Made by a program: the position numbers and the translations under genes. A model generated the notes under the pieces. The model saw only the letters and a program-made list of their open reading frames with translations, ran no database searches and was not told where the DNA came from. This document shows positions 7,349 to 14,812 of a DNA stretch of 37,334 bases, one piece after another (within the stretch, counting starts at the first letter, position 1; each line of letters begins with the position of its first letter). This DNA is from Pseudomonas nitroreducens NBRC 12694 (GTDB taxonomy: Bacteria > Pseudomonadota > Gammaproteobacteria > Pseudomonadales > Pseudomonadaceae), in NCBI RefSeq assembly GCF_002091755.1, contig NZ_BDAI01000023.1, forward strand, positions 1 through 37,334, in the 5' to 3' direction.

Positions 7349-8278
7349 ATGACGCGGCGCTATCCGCTGTCCGATGCCATGCAGGCGTTCGTCGTTCGCA
7401 CGCAATCGATGGCCGTCGCCAGTCCCACCCTCGCCGCCCAGCGCGAAGGTTATCTACGCATGGCCGAGGCCTTCTGTCCGCCGCGCCCGGCTGGGCTTTG
7501 CATCAGCGAACTGCTGCTGGAAGGCCTGCCGGAAATCCGTCTTTACCGGCCCGCCTCGCTCGCGCCGGAAAGCGGCTGGCCCACGGTGCTCTATCTGCAC
7601 GGGGGCGGCTGGACGCTGGGCAATGCCGGCAGCCACGACGTCATCTGCGCGGAACTGGCCGCCCAGCTCCAGGCCCTGGTGGTCGCCGTCAGCTACCGGC
7701 TGGCGCCGGAGCATCCCTATCCCGCCGCCCTGCACGACTGCCGGATCGTCTGGCAGCGCCTGCGCAGCGGCAGCCTGGGCGAACCGGTGGACATCGCCCG
7801 CCTGGTGGTGGCCGGCGACAGTGCCGGCGGCAATTTGAGCGCCGCGCTCTGCCTCGCCCTGCGTGACACGGGAGAGCCGCTGCCGGGGGCCCAGGCGCTG
7901 ATCTACCCTGCTCTGGGCGACCAGCCGACACCCTCGCGCACGCAGTGCGCCAACGCGCCCCTGCTGACTCGCGAGGAGGTGGATAACTGTTTGAACGCCT
8001 ACCTGTCGCGGCCCGCCGACCGTCGCGATCCCCTCGCGCTGCCGCTGATGGCTGAAGACCTGCGTGGCCTGCCGCCGGCCTTCATCGCTGTCGCCGAATT
8101 CGACCCGCTGCGCGATGACGGTGCTCTCTACCGTGACCGTCTGCGCGCGGCTGGCGTGGACGTGGAGTACTTCGCCGGGCCCGGCCTGGTCCACGGCTGC
8201 CTGCGCGCCCACGACGTGGCGGAAGTGGTGCAGTTGCGCGTCGCTCTGCTGGCATTCCTGCGCCGCCACTTGCGCTGA
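7349..8278 (+). CDS. hocS: HocS-like alpha/beta hydrolase (short-chain acylcarnitine hydrolase)
   Basis: A 309-residue esterase of the hormone-sensitive-lipase type. The oxyanion motif HGGGW is at 84-88, the nucleophile Ser158 lies in GDSAGGN, and the triad is completed by Asp252 (EFDPLRDDG) and His282 (GLVHGC). There is no signal peptide, so it is cytoplasmic. In P. aeruginosa the gene after cdhB, hocS, frees carnitine from short-chain O-acylcarnitines; position and family fit. The start at 7349 lies eight bases past the cdhB stop without a clear ribosome binding site, which suggests translational coupling. It is the last gene of the cdh operon. Confidence 0.82.
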   Translation: MTRRYPLSDAMQAFVVRTQSMAVASPTLAAQREGYLRMAEAFCPPRPAGLCISELLLEGLPEIRLYRPASLAPESGWPTVLYLHGGGWTLGNAGSHDVICAELAAQLQALVVAVSYRLAPEHPYPAALHDCRIVWQRLRSGSLGEPVDIARLVVAGDSAGGNLSAALCLALRDTGEPLPGAQALIYPALGDQPTPSRTQCANAPLLTREEVDNCLNAYLSRPADRRDPLALPLMAEDLRGLPPAFIAVAEFDPLRDDGALYRDRLRAAGVDVEYFAGPGLVHGCLRAHDVAEVVQLRVALLAFLRRHLR

Positions 8279-8283
8279 GCCAA

Positions 8284-8320
8284 AAAAATCCCCTGCGGCG
8301 CCCGACGCGCGGCAGGGGAC
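8284..8320. terminator. Hairpin with A-run, possible terminator
   Basis: CCCCTGC and GCAGGGG pair just after the hocS stop, preceded by AAAAAAA. The U-run forms only on the minus strand, so it is a good terminator for leftward transcription and a weaker one for the cdh operon. Confidence 0.5.
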
Positions 8321-8540
8321 AAATCGAGCCGATGCGGGCTCTCAGTGTGCGAGGCCCTGCAGCCGGTGCTGGTGCCGCCGCAGGGTGTGGAAGCCAGTCT
8401 GCGCGCCGCGCCGCCGCCCCGGTTAGCCGAAAACGACCTGCGCTTGCCCGCCGCGGACATTCCGCCGGACAGGTGCTTGCCGCGCCCCGCCGGGCTTACC
8501 AGAATCGAGGCAGACCCTGCCGCTCCCAAGGAGACCCGCG

Positions 8541-8792
8541 ATGATGCACGCCGACCTGATCGACCAGGACGATTTCCGCGAACGCCTGCAAGCGCTGGGC
8601 TTCGCCGTGCCGCCGGATGTCACCGCGGAGCAGGCCTGCGAATACGCCGTGCGTGGTCTGACGCCGGAGCGCTCCCTGGCGCTGCGTCGCCTGGTGGAGG
8701 AAATGCTCGCCGGCAACGCCACCCTGCTGCCGGCCGTACGCGAGGCGATCTCCCGCCAGCTGCTGCCGGCGCTGGTACCCAAGGCGTTGTGA
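8541..8792 (+). CDS. Small conserved-looking protein of unknown function
   Basis: An 83-residue protein with a strong ribosome binding site (AAGGAG, about eight bases before ATG) and codon use like its neighbours. It is predicted mostly helical and acidic at the N-terminus (MHADLIDQDDFRERLQALGF), with repeated Glu/Arg/Leu helices and no Cys cluster, signal peptide or membrane segment apart from Cys36. I do not recognise the family. It lies after the carnitine operon beyond a hairpin and converges with the 485-residue gene, 24 bases away. A second ATG three bases downstream is equally possible as the start. Confidence 0.7.
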   Translation: MMHADLIDQDDFRERLQALGFAVPPDVTAEQACEYAVRGLTPERSLALRRLVEEMLAGNATLLPAVREAISRQLLPALVPKAL

Positions 8793-8816
8793 TCGCCGCT
8801 GGCGCCAGCCCTGCCT

Positions 8817-10274
8817 TCAGGGCAGGTCGGCGGCCACTTCCAGCGGTGACAGCGGGAAGGTGTCGCCAATGGGATCGCCCAGCAGGGCCAGGTAGCGTCG
8901 GCCCTGGTCCTCCACCGTGACCTTTCGCCCGGCATCCAGCGGCAGTGTCGGGCAGAGCACGCGCAACCCATTCCCTTCAGGCAACAGCAAGCCGTGGCGC
9001 GGCGCGCTCTCCTGCAGTTTGCTGCGCAGGCTGAGGCGGCAGGGGCGCGGCTCTGAGGAAAGCCAGGCGCCGCGCAACTCGTAGCGTTCGCCGCCGAGCA
9101 GGCGGAGGCTTTCCACCTGTGCCAGGTGCCAGGAGCCGCTGGCCGACTGGCGGATGCCAAGCAACTCGCCGACGGTGGGTGGCGGCGAGCCTTCCCAGTG
9201 GCCGCTGAAGTGCCGTTCGCTGCTACGAGGCTGCGTCAGCGGCCGGGCAGGCGGGAGGCTGGCCTTGGACACCGGGCGGTTGAATTCGATGTCGTGCGGG
9301 TGCGCGACCATCTCGTCCAGCCCGCCACGGCCGCCGCGTTGCTGGGACCAGACATCGCTCACTTCTTGCTGGCGCTCGAAGTGGCTCGCATCCAGGCGTG
9401 TGTCGTCGGCGACGCCCAGGTGCGCGAGCAGTGCCGGGAAGCCCTGGCAGACCTGCCAGGGCTCGGTGCCGGTTTCGTTCCAGCAAGCGAGCAGGTGGGC
9501 ATTCAGGTCAAAGGCTGAGTCGCCCGCACTCGCGTCGGTGAAGCGCTTGAGCATGTCCAGCAGTTCGTCGAGCGCCAGGGCGAGGCCCTGCTCACGGCTG
9601 GTCGTGTCGGGTTCGCGGAAGGGCCGGTCGTACTCGCGTTCGAGCAGCCAATGGCTGCCAGGTTGCTCCGGTCGGATGTGCACGATGGAGGAGAAGACCT
9701 GGGTCGATTCGATCAATGCCGGCAGGTATTGCGTGGGAATCTCCAACGGCCGGGAGCCAACCACGAGCAGGCAGTGCAGATAGCCACCGGCGACGGTCTG
9801 GCTGCGCGGCTCGAAGGCTTCGCCGTCGTCGATGGGCAGGTGCTGGACTTCGATTCGCAGGGCGCGCCCGTACACCTGGTGCAGCAGGCTCCACAGCCCT
9901 GGCGGGGCGGGGTGGTGGTTCTGCAGGCAGTTGAAGTGGATTTCCTGCAGGCTGCGGACCATGCGTTGCATCAGCAGGGCGGCGGTCTTGCGCTCGGCGC
10001 GGCGGGTGCGCAGTAGGTGCCAGTAGCCACTGAGCAGCCGGCGGTGGAGGGCGACGATGAGTTTTTCCGCCTTGTCGGCCCTGGCCTGTTCGAGCGCGCC
10101 GGTGTGCTCGCCGAAAAGGTCGGTGAGGTGGCGGCTGACGTCGAAGATTTCCGGGCGCAGGCGTTCGAGTTGGCGCAGCAGCTGGATGCCGGTCAGGCTT
10201 GCGTGATCCTGTTCGATGGCCTTGCGATAGAGCTCCCGCGTTCGCTGGGCCAGGTATTCGAGGGCGGTTTCCAT
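8817..10274 (-). CDS. Conserved hypothetical protein, 485 residues, possible PilZ-like C-terminus
   Basis: The N-terminal two-thirds is predicted helical and rich in Arg, Leu and Gln, with a segment LLSGYWHLLRTRRAERKTAALLMQRMVRSLQEIHFN. The middle has YLHCLLVVGSRPLEIPTQYLPALIEST. The last 110 residues look beta-rich: VGELLGIRQSASGSWHLAQVESLR, then basic and Gly-rich turns. That pattern loosely resembles the degenerate PilZ-like ends of c-di-GMP-associated proteins, but I see no clear RxxxR plus DxSxxG pair, so this is only a suggestion. There is no signal peptide or membrane span. The start at 10274 is the first ATG and its ribosome binding site (CGGGACAC) is weak. It is a single leftward gene, separated from gbdR by a terminator. 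Function unknown. Confidence 0.75.
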   Translation of the reverse strand: METALEYLAQRTRELYRKAIEQDHASLTGIQLLRQLERLRPEIFDVSRHLTDLFGEHTGALEQARADKAEKLIVALHRRLLSGYWHLLRTRRAERKTAALLMQRMVRSLQEIHFNCLQNHHPAPPGLWSLLHQVYGRALRIEVQHLPIDDGEAFEPRSQTVAGGYLHCLLVVGSRPLEIPTQYLPALIESTQVFSSIVHIRPEQPGSHWLLEREYDRPFREPDTTSREQGLALALDELLDMLKRFTDASAGDSAFDLNAHLLACWNETGTEPWQVCQGFPALLAHLGVADDTRLDASHFERQQEVSDVWSQQRGGRGGLDEMVAHPHDIEFNRPVSKASLPPARPLTQPRSSERHFSGHWEGSPPPTVGELLGIRQSASGSWHLAQVESLRLLGGERYELRGAWLSSEPRPCRLSLRSKLQESAPRHGLLLPEGNGLRVLCPTLPLDAGRKVTVEDQGRRYLALLGDPIGDTFPLSPLEVAADLP

Positions 10275-10384
10275 GTGTCCCGAGGTTCCGAAGAATGCTG
10301 GCGAACCCTTCGGAGACTGCGAGATTCAGCGCGATTTGCGATTCAGACGAATCTGAATGATGGGGCGTAATGCGTCACAGGAAT

Positions 10385-10416
10385 GAAAAAAGGGAGGCCA
10401 TGGGCCTCCCCTTTTC
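10385..10416 (-). terminator. Bidirectional rho-independent terminator after gbdR
   Basis: GGGAGGCC and GGCCTCCC pair around ATG, flanked by AAAAAA on one side and TTTT on the other. It lies 20 bases past the gbdR stop. Confidence 0.85.
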
Positions 10417-10435
10417 GTTTCCCGCCTCCCTGGAT

Positions 10436-11542
10436 TCAGAGCACCCGCACGCTGGCGAAGGTGGATTCGCCCTGGGCCTGACTGAGGGCCGAGATGGCCG
10501 AGGAGTTGGGCATGAGGGCGAGATCCTGCGGGATCGGCATGACCATGACCGGCTGGCCGATCGGCTGGCCCTGGCGCTCGTCGCGCGGCGGGATGCCGAA
10601 GTACTCGCGGTAGCACTTGGAGAAGTGCGGCGTGGAGACGAAGCCACAGACCGAGGCGACTTCGATGATGGACATGGAGGTCTGCTTGAGCAACTGGCGC
10701 GCGCGGATCAGGCGCAGCTTCAGGTAGTAGCGCGACGGCGAGCAGTGCAGGTACTTCTGGAACAGGCGCTCGAGCTGGCGACGCGAGACATTGACGTAGA
10801 CGGCCAGTTCGTCGAGGTCGATGGGTTCCTCGAGGTTGGCTTCCATCAGCGCGACAATTTCCTGCAGCTTGGGCTGGTTGGTGCCGAGCATGTGCTTGAG
10901 CGGCACGCGCTGGTGGTCCTGCTCGTTGCGGATGCGCTCGTAGATGAACATTTCGGAGATCGCCGCCGACAGCTCGCGGCCGTGCTCGCGGCCGATCAGG
11001 TGCAGCATCATGTCCATCGGCGCGGTGCCGCCGGAGGAGGTGAAGCGGTTGCGGTCGATGGAGAACAGGCGGGTGCTCATGGCCACGCGAGGGAAGGCTT
11101 CCTGCATGGCGGCCAGGCATTCCCAGTGCACCGAGCAGTCGTAGCCGTCGAGCAGGCCGGCGCGGGCCAGGGCCCAGCTGCCGGTGCACACGGCGCCGAG
11201 CTTGCGACCCAGGCGCGCCTGGGCCTGGAGGAAGGTGGTGTGCTCGCGGGTGACGCTGCGCTGGATGCCGACGCCACCGACCACGATCAGCGTGTCCATC
11301 TGCGGAGCGCTGTCGCAGGCTGCGTCAGGAGTGATCTGCAGGCCGTCGCTGGCCCAGACCTGGCGGCCGTCGAGGCTCAGGGTGTGCCAGCGGTAGAGTT
11401 CACGACCGGACAGCTGGTTGGCCATGCGCAGCGGTTCCACCGCCGAGGCCAGGGAGATCAGGGTGAAGTTGTCCAGCAGCAGGAAGCCGATGGACTGCGG
11501 AGCTCGGTTTTGCGGGGGAACTCCGGGGTTGAACGCGTTCAT
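10436..11542 (-). CDS. gbdR: GbdR, AraC-family activator of glycine betaine catabolism
   Basis: A 368-residue regulator, essentially the length of P. aeruginosa GbdR. An N-terminal GATase1-like sensor (about 16-205: IGFLLLDNFTLISLASAVEPLRMANQL, GAVCTGSWALARAGLLDG, SSGGTAPMDMMLHLIG) leads into an AraC double helix-turn-helix (about 235-335: IDLDELAVYVNVSRRQLERLFQKYLHCSPS and MSIIEVASVCGFVSTPHFSKCYREYFG), with a disordered tail of about 35 residues. GbdR responds to glycine betaine and dimethylglycine and switches on betaine demethylation, cbc transport, sdaB and phospholipase genes. The ATG at 11542 has GAGGTGAT upstream. A sigma-54-type promoter and large inverted repeats precede it, so nitrogen/carbon control is likely. 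Confidence 0.95.
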   Translation of the reverse strand: MNAFNPGVPPQNRAPQSIGFLLLDNFTLISLASAVEPLRMANQLSGRELYRWHTLSLDGRQVWASDGLQITPDAACDSAPQMDTLIVVGGVGIQRSVTREHTTFLQAQARLGRKLGAVCTGSWALARAGLLDGYDCSVHWECLAAMQEAFPRVAMSTRLFSIDRNRFTSSGGTAPMDMMLHLIGREHGRELSAAISEMFIYERIRNEQDHQRVPLKHMLGTNQPKLQEIVALMEANLEEPIDLDELAVYVNVSRRQLERLFQKYLHCSPSRYYLKLRLIRARQLLKQTSMSIIEVASVCGFVSTPHFSKCYREYFGIPPRDERQGQPIGQPVMVMPIPQDLALMPNSSAISALSQAQGESTFASVRVL

Positions 11543-11665
11543 TCGATCACCTCACGCTAGTCACAGTCGCCTCGCTGGAGGCGTTTCTTATGCTTGTTGT
11601 TCTGTTCGGGAACCTGACCCGGGCGCGGCCCGGACTGCTCCTCTGTTCTCTCTACCTATTAGCAA

Positions 11666-11681
11666 GGCAAATGCCGTGCCT
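11666..11681 (-). promoter_or_regulatory. Sigma-54 (-24/-12) promoter for gbdR
   Basis: Read leftward the sequence is AGGCACG-GCAT-TTGCC. It matches the RpoN consensus TGGCACG-N4-TTGCW at all invariant GG and GC positions and differs only at the two outer bases. Transcription would begin near 11655, leaving a leader of about 110 bases before gbdR. Confidence 0.7.
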
Positions 11682-11706
11682 AGGTTGAATGGGCGTTCAA
11701 TTAAAA

Positions 11707-11735
11707 AAGAAAACGGCATGGGAATGCCGCTTTTG
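11707..11735 (-). terminator. Short hairpin with A/T flanks, terminator of sdaB
   Basis: CGGCAT and ATGCCG pair around GGGA, with AAAA before and TTTT after, so it can act in both directions. It lies about 190 bases past the sdaB stop, upstream of the gbdR promoter, and would insulate gbdR from sdaB readthrough. The six-base-pair stem is short. Confidence 0.55.
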
Positions 11736-11800
11736 CAGGCCCGGATTGCGACGCCTCGAAGGTCGCAAATACGCATGGATCTTGGGCTGGGGTTTTTGGT

Positions 11801-11877
11801 AGCACTCACCGGTCACGCGACCGGCGGTGCTGTGCCCGGAACGGTAACGCCCCTGGTGCCGTCGGGACGGGCGTACC
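11801..11877. promoter_or_regulatory. Two inverted repeats, candidate enhancer sites for gbdR
   Basis: AGCAC..CCGGTC (11801-11814) faces GACCGG.GGTGCT (11819-11831). GGTAACGCCC (11843-11852) faces GGGCGTACC (11869-11877). They lie roughly 145-220 bases upstream of the predicted gbdR start of transcription, the usual range for NtrC/CbrB-type activators. The GTTAC half-site resembles CbrB targets. The assignment is inference. Confidence 0.4.
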
Positions 11878-11925
11878 GCTTGCGCCATCAGGGGGCGTGC
11901 CAGGCCTGGCGTGGTCGATTGCGGG

Positions 11926-13302
11926 TCAGCACTCGATGATGCTGACGGCCAATCCGCCGCGCGAGGTTTCCTTGTACTTGTCGTGCATGTCGGCGCCGGT
12001 GTTGCGCATGGTGCGGATCACCTGGTCGAGGCTGATGAAGTGCTGGCCGTCCCCGCGCAGGGCCATTTGCGCGGCGTTGATGGCCTTCACCGCGGCGATG
12101 GCGTTGCGCTCGATGCAGGGCACCTGGACGAGGCCGCCGACCGGGTCGCAGGTCAGGCCGAGGTTGTGTTCCAGGCCTATCTCGGCGGCGTTCTCGACTT
12201 GCTCGGGGCTGGCGCCGAGCACTTCGGCGAGGCCCGCGGCGGCCATGGCGCAGGCGGAACCGACTTCGCCCTGGCAACCGACCTCGGCACCGGAGATGGA
12301 GGCGTTCTTCTTGCACAGGATGCCGACGGCCGCAGCGGCCAGGAAGTAGTTGGTGACGTCGTCGTCGCTGGCATCGGGGTTGAAGCGCATGTAGTAGTGC
12401 AGCACCGCCGGGATGATGCCGGCCGCGCCGTTGGTGGGCGCGGTGACCATGCGCCCGCCGGCGGCGTTTTCCTCGTTCACGGCGAGGGCGAAGAGATTGA
12501 CCCATTCCATGGCCGAGAGCGTCGAGCCGATGACGTTGGGTTTGCCGATTTCCTGCAGGTTGCGGTGCAGGCGTGCGGCACGCCGCTGCACGTTGAGGCC
12601 ACCGGGGAGGATGCCTTCCTGGCTCAAGCCGTTGTTCACACAGTCGCGCATGGCCTGCCAGATGACCTTGAGGCCTTCGCGGATGTCGGTTTCGCTGCGC
12701 CACATGCGCTCGTTGGCCATCATCAGCTCGGACACGCGCAGGTTGTGGCGGCGGCAGAGCACGAGCAGTTCGGCGGCGCTGGCGAAGTCGTAGGGCAGCA
12801 CGGTGCTGTCGGTGTCGAGGCTGCCGGAGGCGGCCTGTTCCTCGTCGACCACGAAGCCGCCACCGATGGAGTAGTAGGTGTCGCTGTGCAGCACCTGGTC
12901 GCCTTCGATGGCGGTCAGGCGCATGGCGTTGGGGTGGTAGGGCAGGTTCTCTTCGAGCAGGCGCATGTCGCGGATCCAGTCGAAGGGGATCGCGCGACTG
13001 CCGGCCAGCAGCAATTCGCCGGACTCGCGCAGCGTGGCCATGCGTGGTTCGATCTGGCGCGGGTCGATGCGGTCCGGCCATTCGCCCATCAGGCCCATGA
13101 TCACCGCGCGGTCGGTGCCGTGGCCGACGCCCGTAGCGGACAGCGAGCCATACAGGCGCACTTCCACGCGCGTGGTGCGTTCGAGCATCTGCCGCTCGCG
13201 CAGGGCGCCGACGAACAGCGCGGCAGCGCGCATGGGGCCGACCGTGTGCGAGCTGGAAGGGCCGATACCGATCTTGAACAGGTCGAACACACTGATTGCC
13301 AT
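11926..13302 (-). CDS. sdaB: SdaB, iron-sulfur L-serine dehydratase
   Basis: A 458-residue single-chain L-serine ammonia-lyase: serine to pyruvate plus ammonia, with a [4Fe-4S] cluster. The beta domain begins at once (SVFDLFKIGIGPSSSHTVGPMRAA), and the alpha domain carries GRMVTAPTNGAAGIIPAVLHYY and the likely cluster Cys in CKKNAS, GCQGEVGSACAMAAAG and GLTCDPVGG. It disposes of serine made from glycine at the end of betaine catabolism, which explains its place beside gbdR. The start at 13302 has CGGAGTC upstream; the longer open frame to 13767 has no family match. It is transcribed divergently from the first cbcX-like gene. Confidence 0.95.
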   Translation of the reverse strand: MAISVFDLFKIGIGPSSSHTVGPMRAAALFVGALRERQMLERTTRVEVRLYGSLSATGVGHGTDRAVIMGLMGEWPDRIDPRQIEPRMATLRESGELLLAGSRAIPFDWIRDMRLLEENLPYHPNAMRLTAIEGDQVLHSDTYYSIGGGFVVDEEQAASGSLDTDSTVLPYDFASAAELLVLCRRHNLRVSELMMANERMWRSETDIREGLKVIWQAMRDCVNNGLSQEGILPGGLNVQRRAARLHRNLQEIGKPNVIGSTLSAMEWVNLFALAVNEENAAGGRMVTAPTNGAAGIIPAVLHYYMRFNPDASDDDVTNYFLAAAAVGILCKKNASISGAEVGCQGEVGSACAMAAAGLAEVLGASPEQVENAAEIGLEHNLGLTCDPVGGLVQVPCIERNAIAAVKAINAAQMALRGDGQHFISLDQVIRTMRNTGADMHDKYKETSRGGLAVSIIEC

Positions 13303-13636
13303 GCCGGACTCCGAGCGAGCTGCGCATCCGTAAGAGAGTGGGATAGGCACGTCCCTGTGCCCGCGATGCCCGGTCATGATCGACCCAAGTCCGGCTCCGG
13401 CGACGTCCATCGACGACGCGGCCGTATCCAATAACGCCGCCGGTACACCTTGCCGGAGCAGGGCATGGGGCCGCCTGTTCCGGGGCCGACGAAAGCTTGC
13501 CTCTTTACGACGCGATCGCCGCGAACCACGACCGGTCGATAGGCGTGGGCGGTCGCGCTGTTCCATGATCCGCCACCGACGAACGGCCGCGTTCGCCCGT
13601 GTCCACCCCCCTTCTCCGCAGTCAGAGGCTGGCCTC
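13303..13636. other. Divergent control region between sdaB and the cbc operon
   Basis: A 334-base gap with no gene. CGAC recurs at 13487, 13508 and 13529 (exact 21-bp steps), about 105-150 bases before the first cbcX-like start. A CGACCGGTCG palindrome overlaps the last copy. The region would serve both sdaB and the transporter, consistent with shared GbdR control. Confidence 0.45.
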
Positions 13637-14575
13637 ATGAAGAGTCTTGTGTCGTCGCTGTTGGCGTTATCCGTGGTACTACCGGGCGCTGTGCGCGCCG
13701 CCGAACCCGAATCCTGCTCCGTGGTGCGTTTCGCCGACGTGGGCTGGACCGATATCACCGTGACCACCGCGGTGACGCGACTGGTGCTCAGTCACCAGGG
13801 TTACCGTACCCAGGTGGTGCGGCTGTCCGTGCCGGACACCTACAAGGCGATGGCGGAGAAGAAGATCGACGTGTTCCTCGGCAACTGGATGCCGAGCATG
13901 GCGAACGACATCAAGCCCTTCGCCGACAAGGGCCAGGTGGAAACCGTCGGCGCCAACCTCGAAGGCGCCAAGTACACCCTGGCGGTGCCGCGCTACGCGT
14001 ACGAGGCCGGGCTGAAGACTTTTGCCGATATCGCAAAATTCAGGGAGCAGCTGGGTGGGCGCATCTACGGTATCGAGCCGGGCAACGATGGCAACCAGCT
14101 GATCCAGAAGATGATCAAGGAAAAGGCCTTCGGCCTGGGCGACTTCAAGCTGGTGGAATCCAGCGAGGCCGACATGCTGGCCTACGTCAAGCGAGCCGGG
14201 GCCTTGAAACAGCCCATCGTGTTCCTGGGCTGGGAGCCGCACCCGATGAATACCCGCATCCAAATGAACTATCTGGAGGGAGGGGATTCCTACTTCGGTC
14301 CCAACTTTGGCGGCGCAACGGTCTTCACCAACGTCAGAGCAGGCTATCTTCAGGAGTGCCCCAATGTCGCGCGGCTGCTGAAGAACCTGAAGTTCGATCT
14401 GGCGATGGAGAACCAGTTAATGGATGCGGTGCTCAACGAGCGACGCAATCCCCGCCAGGCCGCCAAGAGTTGGTTGAAAGCCAATCCGCAGGTGCTCGAT
14501 GGCTGGTTGCAGGGTGTCGCTCCCGGCTCATCGGGCGCGGCGCCGGGGGGCCAGAAAACCGCCGCCATGGATTGA
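13637..14575 (+). CDS. CbcX-like periplasmic quaternary-amine binding protein, first copy
   Basis: A 312-residue OpuAC-type binding protein for choline or betaine-like ligands. A signal peptide (MKSLVSSLLALSVVLPGAVRA) precedes AEPESC. Aromatic-box Trp are in VGWTDIT, GNWMPS and LGWEPHPMN, and two Cys (ESC, QEC) may bond. It is strikingly like the next gene along its length, but the C-terminus differs: after GWLQGV it ends in a Gly/Ala/Ser-rich tail instead of TTRDGKPALAAAKVAF. The start at 13637 begins the signal peptide and has AGAGG upstream; the frame extends further without family match. It should hand ligand to CbcW/CbcV. The ligand preference is unknown. Confidence 0.9.
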   Translation: MKSLVSSLLALSVVLPGAVRAAEPESCSVVRFADVGWTDITVTTAVTRLVLSHQGYRTQVVRLSVPDTYKAMAEKKIDVFLGNWMPSMANDIKPFADKGQVETVGANLEGAKYTLAVPRYAYEAGLKTFADIAKFREQLGGRIYGIEPGNDGNQLIQKMIKEKAFGLGDFKLVESSEADMLAYVKRAGALKQPIVFLGWEPHPMNTRIQMNYLEGGDSYFGPNFGGATVFTNVRAGYLQECPNVARLLKNLKFDLAMENQLMDAVLNERRNPRQAAKSWLKANPQVLDGWLQGVAPGSSGAAPGGQKTAAMD

Positions 14576-14612
14576 TCCGAGCTGCTGGAAGTCGCTGGAA
14601 CCGGGCCTTTCC

Positions 14613-14666
14613 ACTGGATGCGACATGGCTGGTGCTGAATACGACTTCGCCTGCACTGGATGCGAC
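14613..14666 (+). promoter_or_regulatory. Three CTGgATGCGAC repeats at 21-bp spacing (candidate GbdR operator)
   Basis: ACTGGATGCGAC at 14613-14624 and at 14655-14666 are identical, 42 bp apart, and a near copy GCTGAATACGAC sits exactly midway at 14634-14645. Repeats on one helix face upstream of the second cbcX-like gene suggest an AraC-family site. CATGAT at 14698-14703 is a possible -10 element. Confidence 0.6.
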
Positions 14667-14812
14667 CCACCCGGTATGCGACGAAATTTTCCTGCTCCAT
14701 GATCGTTTACGAAATGACAACAAAAGGGCCCGCCCCAGGCCCCAACCATAATTCAGACCGCCGCGCCCCACCGTGGGCAGCGCCGGCGCCCACCCCGCAG
14801 AGGAGTACGCTC

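Larger units (their letters stand above)
11543..11925. other. Gap between sdaB and gbdR: regulatory region
   Basis: This 383-base gap holds the sigma-54-type promoter (11666-11681), a small hairpin with flanking A and T runs (about 11710-11735, CGGCAT/ATGCCG) that can end sdaB transcripts, and two larger inverted repeats at 11801-11831 and 11843-11877. I find no convincing gene in it. Confidence 0.6.

Noticed and set aside
11697..11888. Basic 63-residue ORF on the minus strand in the sdaB-gbdR gap
   Set aside because: No ribosome binding site, runs through two inverted repeats and a terminator-like hairpin, and its composition looks like a chance reading of structured DNA.
11543..11925. Glycine riboswitch near sdaB or gbdR
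   Set aside because: I looked for the paired-aptamer core sequences of glycine riboswitches and did not see them; the inverted repeats fit protein sites better.
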